DNA of 64,000 nt from Coriobacteriaceae bacterium (GTDB taxonomy: Bacteria > Actinomycetota > Coriobacteriia > Coriobacteriales > Coriobacteriaceae). Both the position numbers and the translations under genes were made by a program. Under the pieces are notes generated by a model. It saw only the letters and a list, made by a program, of their open reading frames with translations. It was not told the DNA's origin and made no database searches. The stretch spans positions 62,001-126,000 of the forward strand of contig CADFMD010000007.1 in NCBI GenBank assembly GCA_902835305.1. The letters are read 5' to 3'. Below are positions 49,821-59,646 of the stretch, one piece after another (position 1 is the stretch's first letter; every line of letters begins with the position of its first letter).

Positions 49821-49870
49821 GCACAAAAAAGGAGGCCTCCGCGGCGATGCGGAGGCCTCCTTTTTGTGCA
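49821..49870. terminator. Bidirectional terminator between niaR and ferredoxin
   Basis: GCACAAAAAAGGAGGCCTCCGC and GCGGAGGCCTCC-TTTTTGTGC form an almost perfect 20-bp stem, with A-run and T-run for both directions. Confidence 0.9.
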
Positions 49871-49904
49871 CGGTGTACTTGTGAGTGTGCAAGCGGGGGA
49901 GTTG

Positions 49905-50090
49905 TTACTCCTCGACGATCTCGGTGATCGCGCCGGCGGGGCAAGCGTCCTGGCAAGCGCCACAGGCGACGCAGGAATCCTCGTCAGCGACGGTAGCGAC
50001 GTCCTGGAGCTCCAGAACGCCAGCGGGGCAGGAGTCGACGCAAACGCCACAAGCGATGCACTCGTCGGCATCAATTACGGGATGAGCCAT
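49905..50090 (-). CDS. 2[4Fe-4S] ferredoxin
   Basis: A 61-residue electron carrier with two clostridial-type clusters: CIACGVCVDSCPAG and CVACGACQDACPAG. The start ATG follows AGAGGAAAC; the 22 codons upstream in frame are not family-like. It is monocistronic and would serve low-potential electron transfer, for example with pyruvate:ferredoxin oxidoreductase or hydrogenase. Confidence 0.95.
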   Translation of the reverse strand: MAHPVIDADECIACGVCVDSCPAGVLELQDVATVADEDSCVACGACQDACPAGAITEIVEE

Positions 50091-50496
50091 GGTAGTTTCC
50101 TCTCTGTTGACCGACGCTACAGGCGATGCGCGTCGGTTTGATTCGGGCAAAAACATACCACGGGAGCGACCGTTTGCAATACCCTCTGGCCGGCATCTTC
50201 ATACCGTTCGCCGAGTATGCCAAGGTTTACTAAAAAACGCGCAGGTGGGGCCGCTGAGCTGCGCAAATGTTAGCTAAAGGTGACTTGAAATATTGAGCTA
50301 TTGAGCGCGCTTTGGAAAGCGCATCCCGGAACCGACGCTCAAAACGGGTCGCGCTTTCCTCGGGGGTGCCCCAAGATCGTTCCGTGTGGCTCCGGTCCAA
50401 ACCTCAGCCATCTCTACATAGATCTCAATAGATCTGTCGAGAACTCAAACAGCGCATCTACCTGCGCATTTGAGAACCTAAACTCTCGGCAATAAG

Positions 50497-50531
50497 AAAT
50501 CTTATATGAATTGACTTAGATTTTGTATATT
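50497..50531 (+). promoter_or_regulatory. dnaK operon promoter region with AAATCT-N15-AGATTT palindrome
   Basis: AAATCT (50497-50502) and AGATTT (50518-50523) are separated by 15 bases and followed by a possible -10 TATATT (50526-50531). The same palindrome with the same 15-base gap stands before clpB at 59531-59557. Both genes are classical HspR targets and hspR is in this operon. The classical HAIR consensus is not clearly present. The rest of the 540-base gap from 50091 holds no gene that can be supported. Confidence 0.55.
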
Positions 50532-50632
50532 CCGGCCCATAAGGGGATACACTACATCCTGAAAGACAAGCCGAAGCGCCGCGTGACAGACCGTCGAGGC
50601 GGCGCGAACGCAAAAGAGAGAGGGAATTTCTA

Positions 50633-52525
<1,893 letters not shown>

Positions 52526-52527
52526 TC

Positions 52528-53370
52528 ATGTCCGCCCGTAAAGCTCGCACGGAGGCGGCTGCCGCTGGCGCCGCCCCCGTTGACTCTGAGGAGAAGGACG
52601 TGAAGATTCCCGTAGAGGCCGTCGACGATACTGAGGTCAACGAGGCCCCGGCCGCCGAGGCTGCCGAGAACCAGGTAGAGGATTCCAACAAGGAGGCGAC
52701 GATGACCGAGGACGAGATGGTGGAAGCCGCTATCCGCGCCGGTGAGGAAGCCGCCGACAACGACTTTAAGCTCAAGTTCGAGCAGGCCCAAAAGGAGCTT
52801 GCCGACGTGCGCAATGAGCTTGATGCTGCGGCAGAGGCTCAGAAGGCCGCCGAGGACAAGGCGAAGGACGCCACTGAGCGCACCGCTCGTCTGCAGGCCG
52901 ACTGGGAGAACTTCCGTCGCCGCACCGCCAACGAGCGCATCGCCGAGCGCGAGCGCGCGACCGAGAAGCTTGTCACCGCGCTGTTGCCGGTGATCGACGA
53001 TATCGAGCGCGCGATCGACCATGCCCGCAGCCAAGAGCTTTCCGACGACTTTAAGCAGTTCGTCGATGGCGTTGACGCGGTACATGCCAAGCTGCTCGAT
53101 GTGTTTGCGCACGAGGGCGTTGAGCCCATCGACCCCAAGGGCGAGGCGTTCGATCCGCTCGAGCACCAGGCTGTGGGCCGCGTCGAGGACGCATCGCAGT
53201 ACGACGAGACCGTCAACGATGTGTACCAGAAGGGCTACCGCATGGCGGACCGCATCCTGCGTTCCGCGATGGTGACGGTGACCTACGGTGGCGAGAAGCG
53301 CCCCGCACCGGAGCCCGAAGCGGCGCCCGAGGATGCTACGGCCGATACGGCCGAGAGCACCGAGGAGTAA
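52528..53370 (+). CDS. grpE: Nucleotide exchange factor GrpE
   Basis: A 280-residue partner of DnaK. An acidic, low-complexity N-terminus (~75 residues) precedes the long dimer helix (FKLKFEQAQKELADVRNELD) and the conserved ADWENFRRRTANER, then LLPVIDDIERAI and the wing YQKGYRMADRILRSAMVTV. It is longer than usual mainly at the two ends. It starts two bases after the dnaK stop. Confidence 0.94.
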   Translation: MSARKARTEAAAAGAAPVDSEEKDVKIPVEAVDDTEVNEAPAAEAAENQVEDSNKEATMTEDEMVEAAIRAGEEAADNDFKLKFEQAQKELADVRNELDAAAEAQKAAEDKAKDATERTARLQADWENFRRRTANERIAERERATEKLVTALLPVIDDIERAIDHARSQELSDDFKQFVDGVDAVHAKLLDVFAHEGVEPIDPKGEAFDPLEHQAVGRVEDASQYDETVNDVYQKGYRMADRILRSAMVTVTYGGEKRPAPEPEAAPEDATADTAESTEE

Positions 53371-53376
53371 TTGAGA

Positions 53377-53408
53377 AGGGCCCCGGGGCAACACCCGGGG
53401 CCCTTTCT
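53377..53408 (+). terminator. Strong hairpin between grpE and dnaJ
   Basis: AAGGGCCCCGGG and CCCGGGGCCCTT form a 12-bp GC stem followed by TCT. It may cut down transcription into dnaJ-hspR, or protect the dnaK-grpE message. Confidence 0.7.
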
Positions 53409-53478
53409 GGCCAAGTGCCATATGACAGCATGAGCCGCCGTCCGCAGGGGCGGCGGATGTAACAGGAGAGGAGCTACG

Positions 53479-54438
53479 ATGGCTGCAGGCAAAACCTTCT
53501 ATGACATCCTGGGCGTATCCAAGAGCGCCTCCGACAAAGAGATTAAGAGCGCGTTTCGCAAGCTCGCGCAAAAATATCACCCCGACGCCGGCGGCGACGA
53601 GGCCAAGTTTAAGGAGATCAGCGAGGCCTACGAGACGCTTTCGGACGAGAAGAAGCGCAAAGAGTACGACCAGATGCTCATGTTTGGCGGCATGCCGGGC
53701 GCGGGCGGCGCGTATGGCGGCGGCTACGGTGCCGGCGCGGGCGCCAGCGGCTGGGGCGATATCTTCGACAGCATCTTTAGCGGTAACGGCGCCTGGGGCA
53801 GCGATTGGGGCTCGGGCTTTGCCGGGGCTGCAGGCAATGCCGGCGCGGGTCGCAGTCGCGCTCGCAAGGGCGGCGACCTGTCGCTGACCGTCGATGTGAC
53901 GGCCGAGGACGCGTTTCGCGGCGTGACGCACAAGGTCACCTACCGCATTCCCTCGACGGGCGAACAGCAAACCATTACGGTCTCGGTGCCCGCGGGCGCG
54001 GTCGACGGCGGCAAGCTGCGCTACAAACGTCGCGGCGAGTATGGCGTTGCCGGTGGCGAGCGCGGCGACCTGGTCGTGACCACACATGTGGAGGAGCACC
54101 CGCTGTTTAAGCGCAAAGGCGCCGACGTGACCATGGAGGTACCGGTCTCGGTCTACGAGGCGGCGCTCGGCTGCACGGTGGACGTGCCCACGCCCGGCGG
54201 TGCGACGGTTCGTCTGAAAGTGCCTGCGGGCACCCAGACGGGCAAGAAGTTCCGCTTTAAGGAGATGGGTGCGCCCGACGTCAAGCACCGTGGCCGCACA
54301 GGCGCGCTGCTCGTCGAGATTAAGGTGCAGGTTCCCACGAACCTGTCCGATGACGAGCGCGATGCCATGACCAAGCTGCGTGAGGCCGACACGCGCGACT
54401 ATCGCGAGAAGGTCAATCGTTACAAGGCGACGTACTAG
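53479..54438 (+). CDS. dnaJ: DnaJ-family chaperone without zinc finger (class B)
   Basis: A 319-residue J-protein. The J domain (about 5-70) has the HPD in KYHPDAGG; a Gly/Phe-rich stretch (about 75-135) follows; then two C-terminal beta domains ([18 protein letters not shown] and [17 protein letters not shown]) and a dimer end. The four CxxCxGxG repeats of class A DnaJ are missing, so it is like CbpA. It is the J-protein of the dnaK operon here. Confidence 0.92.
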   Translation: MAAGKTFYDILGVSKSASDKEIKSAFRKLAQKYHPDAGGDEAKFKEISEAYETLSDEKKRKEYDQMLMFGGMPGAGGAYGGGYGAGAGASGWGDIFDSIFSGNGAWGSDWGSGFAGAAGNAGAGRSRARKGGDLSLTVDVTAEDAFRGVTHKVTYRIPSTGEQQTITVSVPAGAVDGGKLRYKRRGEYGVAGGERGDLVVTTHVEEHPLFKRKGADVTMEVPVSVYEAALGCTVDVPTPGGATVRLKVPAGTQTGKKFRFKEMGAPDVKHRGRTGALLVEIKVQVPTNLSDDERDAMTKLREADTRDYREKVNRYKATY

Positions 54439-54510
54439 GGCGGTCGCGGCGCACGCCCACGCCCGCGGGCTTATGATGGACGATAACGAGACGGAAAGGG
54501 GTCAGGTGGC

Positions 54511-54927
54511 ATGGCCGAGGACAATAGGAACAAACCGCTGTACATGATCAGCGTGGCGGCCGAGCTGACCGGCATGCATCCGCAGACTCTGCGCGTCTAC
54601 GAGTCCAAGGGCCTGGTGAACCCCCAGCGCTCGGGCGGCAACACGCGTCTGTATTCGCGTGCCGATATCGAGCGCCTGGAGCTCATCAACCAGCTGACCG
54701 ATGAGGGCATCAACCTTGCCGGCGTGGTGCGCATTCTCGATATGAAGGAGCGTGCCGAGGAGCGCGATCGCGAAAACGAGAAGCTTCGCGCCCGCGTTCG
54801 CCAGCTCGAGGACGAGCTACACGAGTACAAGATGCAGAAGAAGATCACCGCCCTGGCCCCGCGCGACGGCTCGGTCAACCCCGAGCAAGTCATGCGCAAG
54901 CTGCTAGGTACGGGTAGCGACCTATAG
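54511..54927 (+). CDS. hspR: Heat-shock repressor HspR (MerR family)
   Basis: A 138-residue MerR-type regulator: ISVAAELTGMHPQTLRVYE is the helix-turn-helix, followed by GLVNPQRSGGNTRLYS, ELINQLTDEGINLAGV and a coiled coil (ERDRENEKLRARVRQLEDEL). HspR uses DnaK as co-repressor and controls the dnaK operon and clpB in actinobacteria. The start follows GAAAGGGG. Its place as last gene of dnaK-grpE-dnaJ-hspR is the actinobacterial order. Confidence 0.93.
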   Translation: MAEDNRNKPLYMISVAAELTGMHPQTLRVYESKGLVNPQRSGGNTRLYSRADIERLELINQLTDEGINLAGVVRILDMKERAEERDRENEKLRARVRQLEDELHEYKMQKKITALAPRDGSVNPEQVMRKLLGTGSDL

Positions 54928-54945
54928 CTCCGCCGACGCTGCCGG

Positions 54946-55056
54946 GCACTCATTGGGGACAGACTTAAATGAGTGCCCGCAGAATGAGAGTGGATAATCT
55001 CCCGTTTTTGGCCTGTTTGCAGGCTCAAAGTGGGAGATTATCCACTCTCGTCATTT
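54946..55056. repeat. Two adjacent repeats: GGGGACAGACTTAAATGAG module and GTGGATAATCTCCC hairpin
   Basis: CACTCATTGGGGACAGACTT then AAATGAGTG is a palindromic unit (54946-54976). GAGAGTGGATAATCTCCC and GGGAGATTATCCACTCTC (54986-55053) form an 18-bp perfect stem, sister to 30257-30333. They lie between hspR and the hydratase gene and may end hspR transcription. Confidence 0.78.
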
Positions 55057-55213
55057 CGGCGTCTAAGTCTGCCCCCGGCACCCAACTCGTTCTTTGCTTT
55101 ACTGAGATAAAGTGAACGTACAGATTCGTAACCCGCTGGCAACCGTTCTATGGCACGATATTGAACGAATGTATGCTATGCGCCCAAATCTTTTGGGCAG
55201 AGTGGGAGACAGT

Positions 55214-57514
55214 ATGGTCAAGCTGTACGAGGACGGCATCTACCTGCGCGGCGGTAGCGAGGTTGTGCCTGTGGCCGAGGCTGCTGAGCGTGGCATTACG
55301 CAGGCGCCCGAGGATGCCAAACGCGGCACCATCGCGTATTCGATCCTCCAGGCACACAATACGTCGGGCGACCCCGAGGCACTCAAGATTCGCTTCGATG
55401 CCATGGCGAGCCACGACATCACCTTTGTCGGCATCATCCAGACGGCGCGCGCTTCGGGCATGGAGCAGTTCCCGCTGCCTTACGTGCTCACCAACTGCCA
55501 TAACTCGCTGTGCGCCGTGGGCGGCACCATCAATGAGGACGACCACGTCTTTGGCCTTTCCGCAGCCAAGAAGTACGGCGGCATCTTCGTTCCGCCGCAC
55601 ATCGCCGTCATCCACTCCTTTATGCGCGAGAACTTCGCCGGTTGCGGCAAGATGATCCTGGGTTCCGACTCGCACACCCGCTATGGTGCCCTGGGTACCA
55701 TAGCCGTGGGCGAGGGCGGCGGCGAGTTGGCAAAGCAGCTGCTGCGCGACACCTACGATGTCGCCTATCCCGGCGTCGTGGCCATCTACCTCACGGGCGC
55801 CCCGCGCCCCGGCGTCGGCCCGCACGACGTGGCGCTCGCCATCATTCGCGCCGTCTTTGCCAAGGGCTACGTCAAGAACAATGTCATGGAGTTTGTGGGC
55901 CCGGGCATCGCGAGCATGACGACCGACTACCGCAACGGCGTTGACGTCATGACCACCGAGACCACCTGCCTGTCGAGCATCTGGGCCACCGACGAGGACA
56001 CGCACGCGTTTTTGACCATGCACGGCCGCGGCGACGACTATCGCGAGCTCAAGCCCGCCGATGTCGCCTACTACGACGGTTGCGTCGAGGTCGACCTGTC
56101 GAGCATCAAGCCCATGATCGCACTGCCGTTCCATCCTTCCAACGGCTTTGAGATCGACGAGCTCAACGAGAACCTCGAGGACATCCTGCACGAGGTGGAG
56201 CTCGAGGCCGCCAAGATCGGCGAGGGCAAGACGCACTTTAGCCTGCTCGACAAGATCGTCGACGGCAAGCTGCACGTGCAGCAGGGCGTTATCGCCGGCT
56301 GCTCGGGCGGCAACTATGACTCCGTGGTCCAGGCTGCCCGCGTGCTCAAGGGCGCCAATACCGGCTGCGGCGAGTTCTCGCTGTCGGTCTATCCCACGAG
56401 CCAGCCCGTGGCGCTCGAACTTACACGCCGCGGCTACATCTACGACCTCATGGAGGCCGGCGCAATCGTGCGCACGGCATTCTGCGGCCCGTGCTTCGGC
56501 GCCGGCGACACGCCCGCCAACAACGGCCTTTCGATCCGTCACACCACGCGCAACTTCCCCAACCGCGAGGGTTCCAAGCCGGGTAATGGCCAGCTGAGCG
56601 CCGTGGCCCTGATGGACGCCCGCTCCATTGCGGCAACGGCTGCCAACGGCGGCGTCCTGACGCCGGCGACCGACCTGCCCGAGGACACTTGGGACGAGGC
56701 CTGCGAGTACACCTTTGACGACGCGCCGTACAAGAAGCGCGTGTACTGGGGCTTTGGCAAGGCGGAGCCTGCCGACGAGCTGGTCGAAGGCCCCAACATC
56801 AAGCCGTGGCCCGCGATGGAGCCGCTCGGCGACGACATCCTGCTCAAGGTTTGCTCCAAGATCATGGACCCGGTCACCACGACCGACGAGCTCATTCCCT
56901 CGGGCGAGACGAGCTCCTTCCGCTCCAACCCGCTGGGCCTGGCTGAGTTTACGCTGAGCCGCCGCGACCCGGCCTACGTGGGTCGCTCCAAGGAGGTCGA
57001 CGCTGTGGAGAAGCGTCGCGTTGCCGGCGAGTCCGCGGGCGACCTGGCGGCGTTCGATGCCGAGCTTGCCGGTGTGTTTGAGGCGCTGGCCGGCGCGGGT
57101 GTCGCGGCCGATGCCAAGGCGACCGAGTTCGGTTCCATGATTTACGCCAAGAAGCCTGGCGACGGCAGCGCCCGCGAGCAGGCCGCGAGCTGCCAGCGCG
57201 TAATTGGCGGCCTGGCCAACATCGTCCACGAGTACGCCACCAAGCGCTATCGCTCCAACGTGATGAACTGGGGCATGGTGCCCTTCCAGATGGAGGCCGA
57301 GCCCAACTTTGAGGTGGGCGATTACGTCTTTGTGCCGGGTATCCGTGCCGCGCTCGATGGCGACCTGAAGGACATCGCCGCCTACGTGGTGCGCGCCGAT
57401 GGTGCGGTCGAGCAGATTGAGCTCTATATTGCCGATATGACGGCCGAAGAGCGTGCCATCGTCAAGGCCGGCTGCCTGATCAACTACAACAAGTTCAAGG
57501 CCGCTGCCGAGTAA
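55214..57514 (+). CDS. Aconitase-family hydratase (YbhJ-like)
   Basis: A 766-residue 4Fe-4S hydro-lyase. Cluster Cys are seen in [16 protein letters not shown] and [10 protein letters not shown]; the substrate regions include [21 protein letters not shown] and [20 protein letters not shown], and the C-terminal swivel domain starts near 560. It is closer to the uncharacterised YbhJ group than to AcnA/AcnB, so citrate/isocitrate is likely but not certain. ATG 55214 is preferred because GGGAG lies five bases before it; a longer frame to GTG 55112 exists (800 residues). Confidence 0.87.
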   Translation: MVKLYEDGIYLRGGSEVVPVAEAAERGITQAPEDAKRGTIAYSILQAHNTSGDPEALKIRFDAMASHDITFVGIIQTARASGMEQFPLPYVLTNCHNSLCAVGGTINEDDHVFGLSAAKKYGGIFVPPHIAVIHSFMRENFAGCGKMILGSDSHTRYGALGTIAVGEGGGELAKQLLRDTYDVAYPGVVAIYLTGAPRPGVGPHDVALAIIRAVFAKGYVKNNVMEFVGPGIASMTTDYRNGVDVMTTETTCLSSIWATDEDTHAFLTMHGRGDDYRELKPADVAYYDGCVEVDLSSIKPMIALPFHPSNGFEIDELNENLEDILHEVELEAAKIGEGKTHFSLLDKIVDGKLHVQQGVIAGCSGGNYDSVVQAARVLKGANTGCGEFSLSVYPTSQPVALELTRRGYIYDLMEAGAIVRTAFCGPCFGAGDTPANNGLSIRHTTRNFPNREGSKPGNGQLSAVALMDARSIAATAANGGVLTPATDLPEDTWDEACEYTFDDAPYKKRVYWGFGKAEPADELVEGPNIKPWPAMEPLGDDILLKVCSKIMDPVTTTDELIPSGETSSFRSNPLGLAEFTLSRRDPAYVGRSKEVDAVEKRRVAGESAGDLAAFDAELAGVFEALAGAGVAADAKATEFGSMIYAKKPGDGSAREQAASCQRVIGGLANIVHEYATKRYRSNVMNWGMVPFQMEAEPNFEVGDYVFVPGIRAALDGDLKDIAAYVVRADGAVEQIELYIADMTAEERAIVKAGCLINYNKFKAAAE

Positions 57515-57526
57515 CGCACTTAATTG

Positions 57527-57604
57527 TCCGCCCGGGGCTTACCCTTTCCCGCCCGCTCACGCGCTTCGCGAGGGTCGCGTTCGGGAAAGGGTAAGCCCCG
57601 GGCT
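57527..57604. repeat. Long GC hairpin behind the hydratase gene
   Basis: GCCCGGGGCTTACCCTTTCC and GGAAAGGGTAAGCCCCGGGC form a perfect 20-bp stem around a 35-base loop that can itself pair. No T-run follows. It may be a processing or stability element or a repeat. Confidence 0.75.
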
Positions 57605-57695
57605 ACATTTCGGCGTTCTCGTTGGGTCTTGAGGGACGCTAATAAATAGACTTGCTTGATGCCGCCTCTGTTAATGGGGCGGCTTCTTTTTGTCG

Positions 57696-57737
57696 AAAAC
57701 CGCCACAAAGGGGACAGGCACCTTTGTGGCGGTGGGG
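57696..57737. repeat. CCGCCACAAAGGGGACAGGCACCTTTGTGGCGG palindrome
   Basis: AAAACCGCCACAAAGG and CCTTTGTGGCGGT are inverted around the GGACAGGCA core; a variant of the CCACCACAAAGG family in which both arms carry the matching change (A/T to G/C), which keeps the stem intact. Confidence 0.8.
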
Positions 57738-57785
57738 CGAGCTCGATATTGCCGCGCTCGTTGAGGGACAGTTCAATAAATGTCC

Positions 57786-58454
57786 CTACAGGATTTCATC
57801 CGGGTTGGCGGGTTTGGTTGTTTTGGTGATGCCGAGTTTGGATGACGCGAAATCGTCAACATTGTCCTTAATTCCGTCTTTGGTGTAGACAGTGACCATA
57901 TAGGTGCTGTGTCCGAATTCGCCCTTGTCGCGTGTTGCCCAGGCATCCCAGTAGGCGGCCCCGTTTCGCCCTTTGATTTTTCCGACACGGCGGAGTTCTG
58001 TTCGCTTTAATTTCTGGTTGCTATAGATGGTTCGACCGGCCTCCTCGGTGAGCCCGCACTGTCCAAGCATCTTGTCGAGGACTTGGTTCATGTGGCGCTC
58101 ATCGGTGTTTGGTGCGTAGTCGTAGGCGAGGGTGATGAAGTCGAGTGGCTGGTCGTCGATTAGATAGTTTAGCGTCTGAGGTCCAAGGCAGAAATAGGGG
58201 GAGCATCCGTCGATCTGACCGAGCAGTGGCAACTTTGACTGCCAACTTCCGGTGGGAATTCCATCTTCGTAAAACACGCCGCGACAGATAAAGGAGAGCG
58301 AGGTGGCACGCGAGCCGGCGTCGACCATTCCGCATAAATCGAAGGGCGAGGTGATACCAAGGGAAAAGGGCGTGATGACGATAAGGAAGAGCATCACGAT
58401 GGGTATGGCGAGAATGGCGATGACGTTGCGACCGGTGGAATGAGGCGGCTTCAT
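57786..58454 (-). CDS. Membrane-anchored exported protein of unknown function
   Basis: A 222-residue protein with one N-terminal helix (VIAILAIPIVMLFLIVITPF) and a soluble extracytoplasmic part with several Cys (DLCGMVDAG, SFICRGVFY, DGCSPYFCLG, GQCGLT), which could form disulfides. No family was recognised. ATG 58454 has AGGAGC before it; a start 18 bases upstream is less likely. It is divergent from a second exported protein of nearly equal length, and both have conserved Cys, GQC and Trp/Tyr features; a distant relation is possible but not shown. Confidence 0.7.
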   Translation of the reverse strand: MKPPHSTGRNVIAILAIPIVMLFLIVITPFSLGITSPFDLCGMVDAGSRATSLSFICRGVFYEDGIPTGSWQSKLPLLGQIDGCSPYFCLGPQTLNYLIDDQPLDFITLAYDYAPNTDERHMNQVLDKMLGQCGLTEEAGRTIYSNQKLKRTELRRVGKIKGRNGAAYWDAWATRDKGEFGHSTYMVTVYTKDGIKDNVDDFASSKLGITKTTKPANPDEIL

Positions 58455-58559
58455 ATGCGCTCCTCGAGACAAAGATCTGTTGAGGATAGGCAGAAATGGA
58501 TATGTTCAGAGAGCAATTCAAGTTTAATCTCATTGCGCGAGATGGTCGACCGTTAGCGT

Positions 58560-58604
58560 CGAAAACCACCACAAAGGTGCCTGTCCCCTTTGTGGTGGTG
58601 AGGA
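58560..58604. repeat. CCACCACAAAGGTGCCTGTCCCCTTTGTGGTGG palindrome
   Basis: AAAACCACCACAAAGG and CCCCTTTGTGGTGGT with the GTGCCTGTC core, in the divergent gap between the two exported-protein genes. Confidence 0.8.
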
Positions 58605-58688
58605 GCGCGCGGCTTCTTTTGGTAATAGTGTTAGCTGGCGGTATCATTAGTGCAGGTGGCGAAGGTTTACATTGTGGGGTGTTTTGCC

Positions 58689-59360
58689 GTGAGCCGTTCT
58701 GCCCGTATTGGATTGATTGTCTTGGCGCTTGCGATCGCTGTGGTTGGCGCGGGCGCTGTCGGTATGGCATTTCTACCTGCTGCGGTGACGGAGCCGGTGG
58801 TCAAGCCTGTGACTCAATCTGTCGAACTTCTGACCGGCGACGACAAGCCCGAGACCATTACCGTTGATTTTGATGAGCAGCCGGCTGTGCTGGGCATTAG
58901 CAATTATCCGCGTATTCAGCTTGGGGCCATGCGCTATACCACGGATACAAGCCTGATCGATAGGGCGTCCGAGCTACTCAAGGGCAAAACATTTAAGCGT
59001 TGGTACGGATATGCGTCCTATCGGGCAAAAGCGAACGACATGGTTGGCGGATGCCACTCGTCCATCGAGCTGGACACTGCAAACGGCGCAAAGTTATGTG
59101 ATGTCTCGTACGATCCGGGCTACGAGGGCAATGAGGGTCCGGGCATCTACATCATGGACGGCGATGTCGCCTATGTCATGGAGGGCGACCAGACCGAGCT
59201 CAACGATTTTATGGGTCAGTGTATCCAAGATGCCTATAAACAGACCTGCTTGCCTGACCCGCAGACTGCACGCGATAGTGGGTCTGCCCGTACATGGCTG
59301 TTCGAGGATGAGATGCCCTGGACCGTCGAATCGGGAAGTACGGGTTCGGCGAAGGAGTAG
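58689..59360 (+). CDS. Exported protein of unknown function
   Basis: A 223-residue protein with an N-terminal signal or anchor helix (IGLIVLALAIAVVGAGAVGMAF) and a soluble extracytoplasmic domain (YPRIQLGAMRYTTDT, KGKTFKRWYGYASYRAKAND, GGCHSSIELDTANG, FMGQCIQDAYKQTC). Three or more Cys could form disulfides. No family was recognised. The start is uncertain: GTG 58689 has GGGGTG upstream; GTG 58650 is an alternative 39 bases earlier. It is divergent from the previous exported protein. Confidence 0.68.
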   Translation: MSRSARIGLIVLALAIAVVGAGAVGMAFLPAAVTEPVVKPVTQSVELLTGDDKPETITVDFDEQPAVLGISNYPRIQLGAMRYTTDTSLIDRASELLKGKTFKRWYGYASYRAKANDMVGGCHSSIELDTANGAKLCDVSYDPGYEGNEGPGIYIMDGDVAYVMEGDQTELNDFMGQCIQDAYKQTCLPDPQTARDSGSARTWLFEDEMPWTVESGSTGSAKE

Positions 59361-59369
59361 AGACCGCGA

Positions 59370-59471
59370 CCACCACAAAGGTGCCTGTCCTCTTTGTGGT
59401 GGTTTTCGGTCTGTCTCGATCTGTAACATCTAGGATCAAAAATGGCTGCTAGATGTTACAGATCGAGACGG
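59370..59471. repeat. Two adjacent repeats: CCACCACAAAGG palindrome and TCTCGATCTGTAACATCTAG hairpin
   Basis: GACCACCACAAAGGTGCCTG and CTCTTTGTGGTGGTT (59370-59410) are one unit. GTCTCGATCTGTAACATCTAG and CTAGATGTTACAGATCGAGAC (59414-59471) form a perfect 21-bp stem, the most complete copy of the family also at 21833-21977. Confidence 0.82.
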
Positions 59472-59530
59472 TAGCGCGCCTGGGCAGCGGCGGGCTGACA
59501 TCTCAGTACCCTATCCGTAATTCACTCAGA

Positions 59531-59566
59531 AAATCTTATATATAGAGACTTAGATTTGTGTATAAG
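59531..59566 (+). promoter_or_regulatory. clpB promoter region with AAATCT-N15-AGATTT palindrome
   Basis: AAATCT (59531-59536) and AGATTT (59552-59557), 15 bases apart, followed by a possible -10 TATAAG (59561-59566). About 26 of 37 bases match the dnaK upstream region at 50497-50533. A shared heat-shock operator is inferred. Confidence 0.55.
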
Positions 59567-59646
59567 ATCGCGTAAAGCTGGCAACAATACTTCTCGAACA
59601 ACGTGAAGCCGCCCCGTAGGGCGGCCGCCCCAAGAGAGGTGATTCC

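Noticed and set aside
50455..50490. Classical HAIR site for HspR before dnaK
   Set aside because: TTGAG and ACTC half sites are seven rather than eight bases apart and the outer bases do not match, so it is not called as the operator.
50301..50495. 64-codon frame between ferredoxin and dnaK
   Set aside because: No ribosome site, no recognisable features, and it ends in the dnaK upstream region.
55148..57229. 693-codon open frame opposite the aconitase-family gene
   Set aside because: Antisense shadow; the plus strand has the cluster Cys and catalytic motifs.
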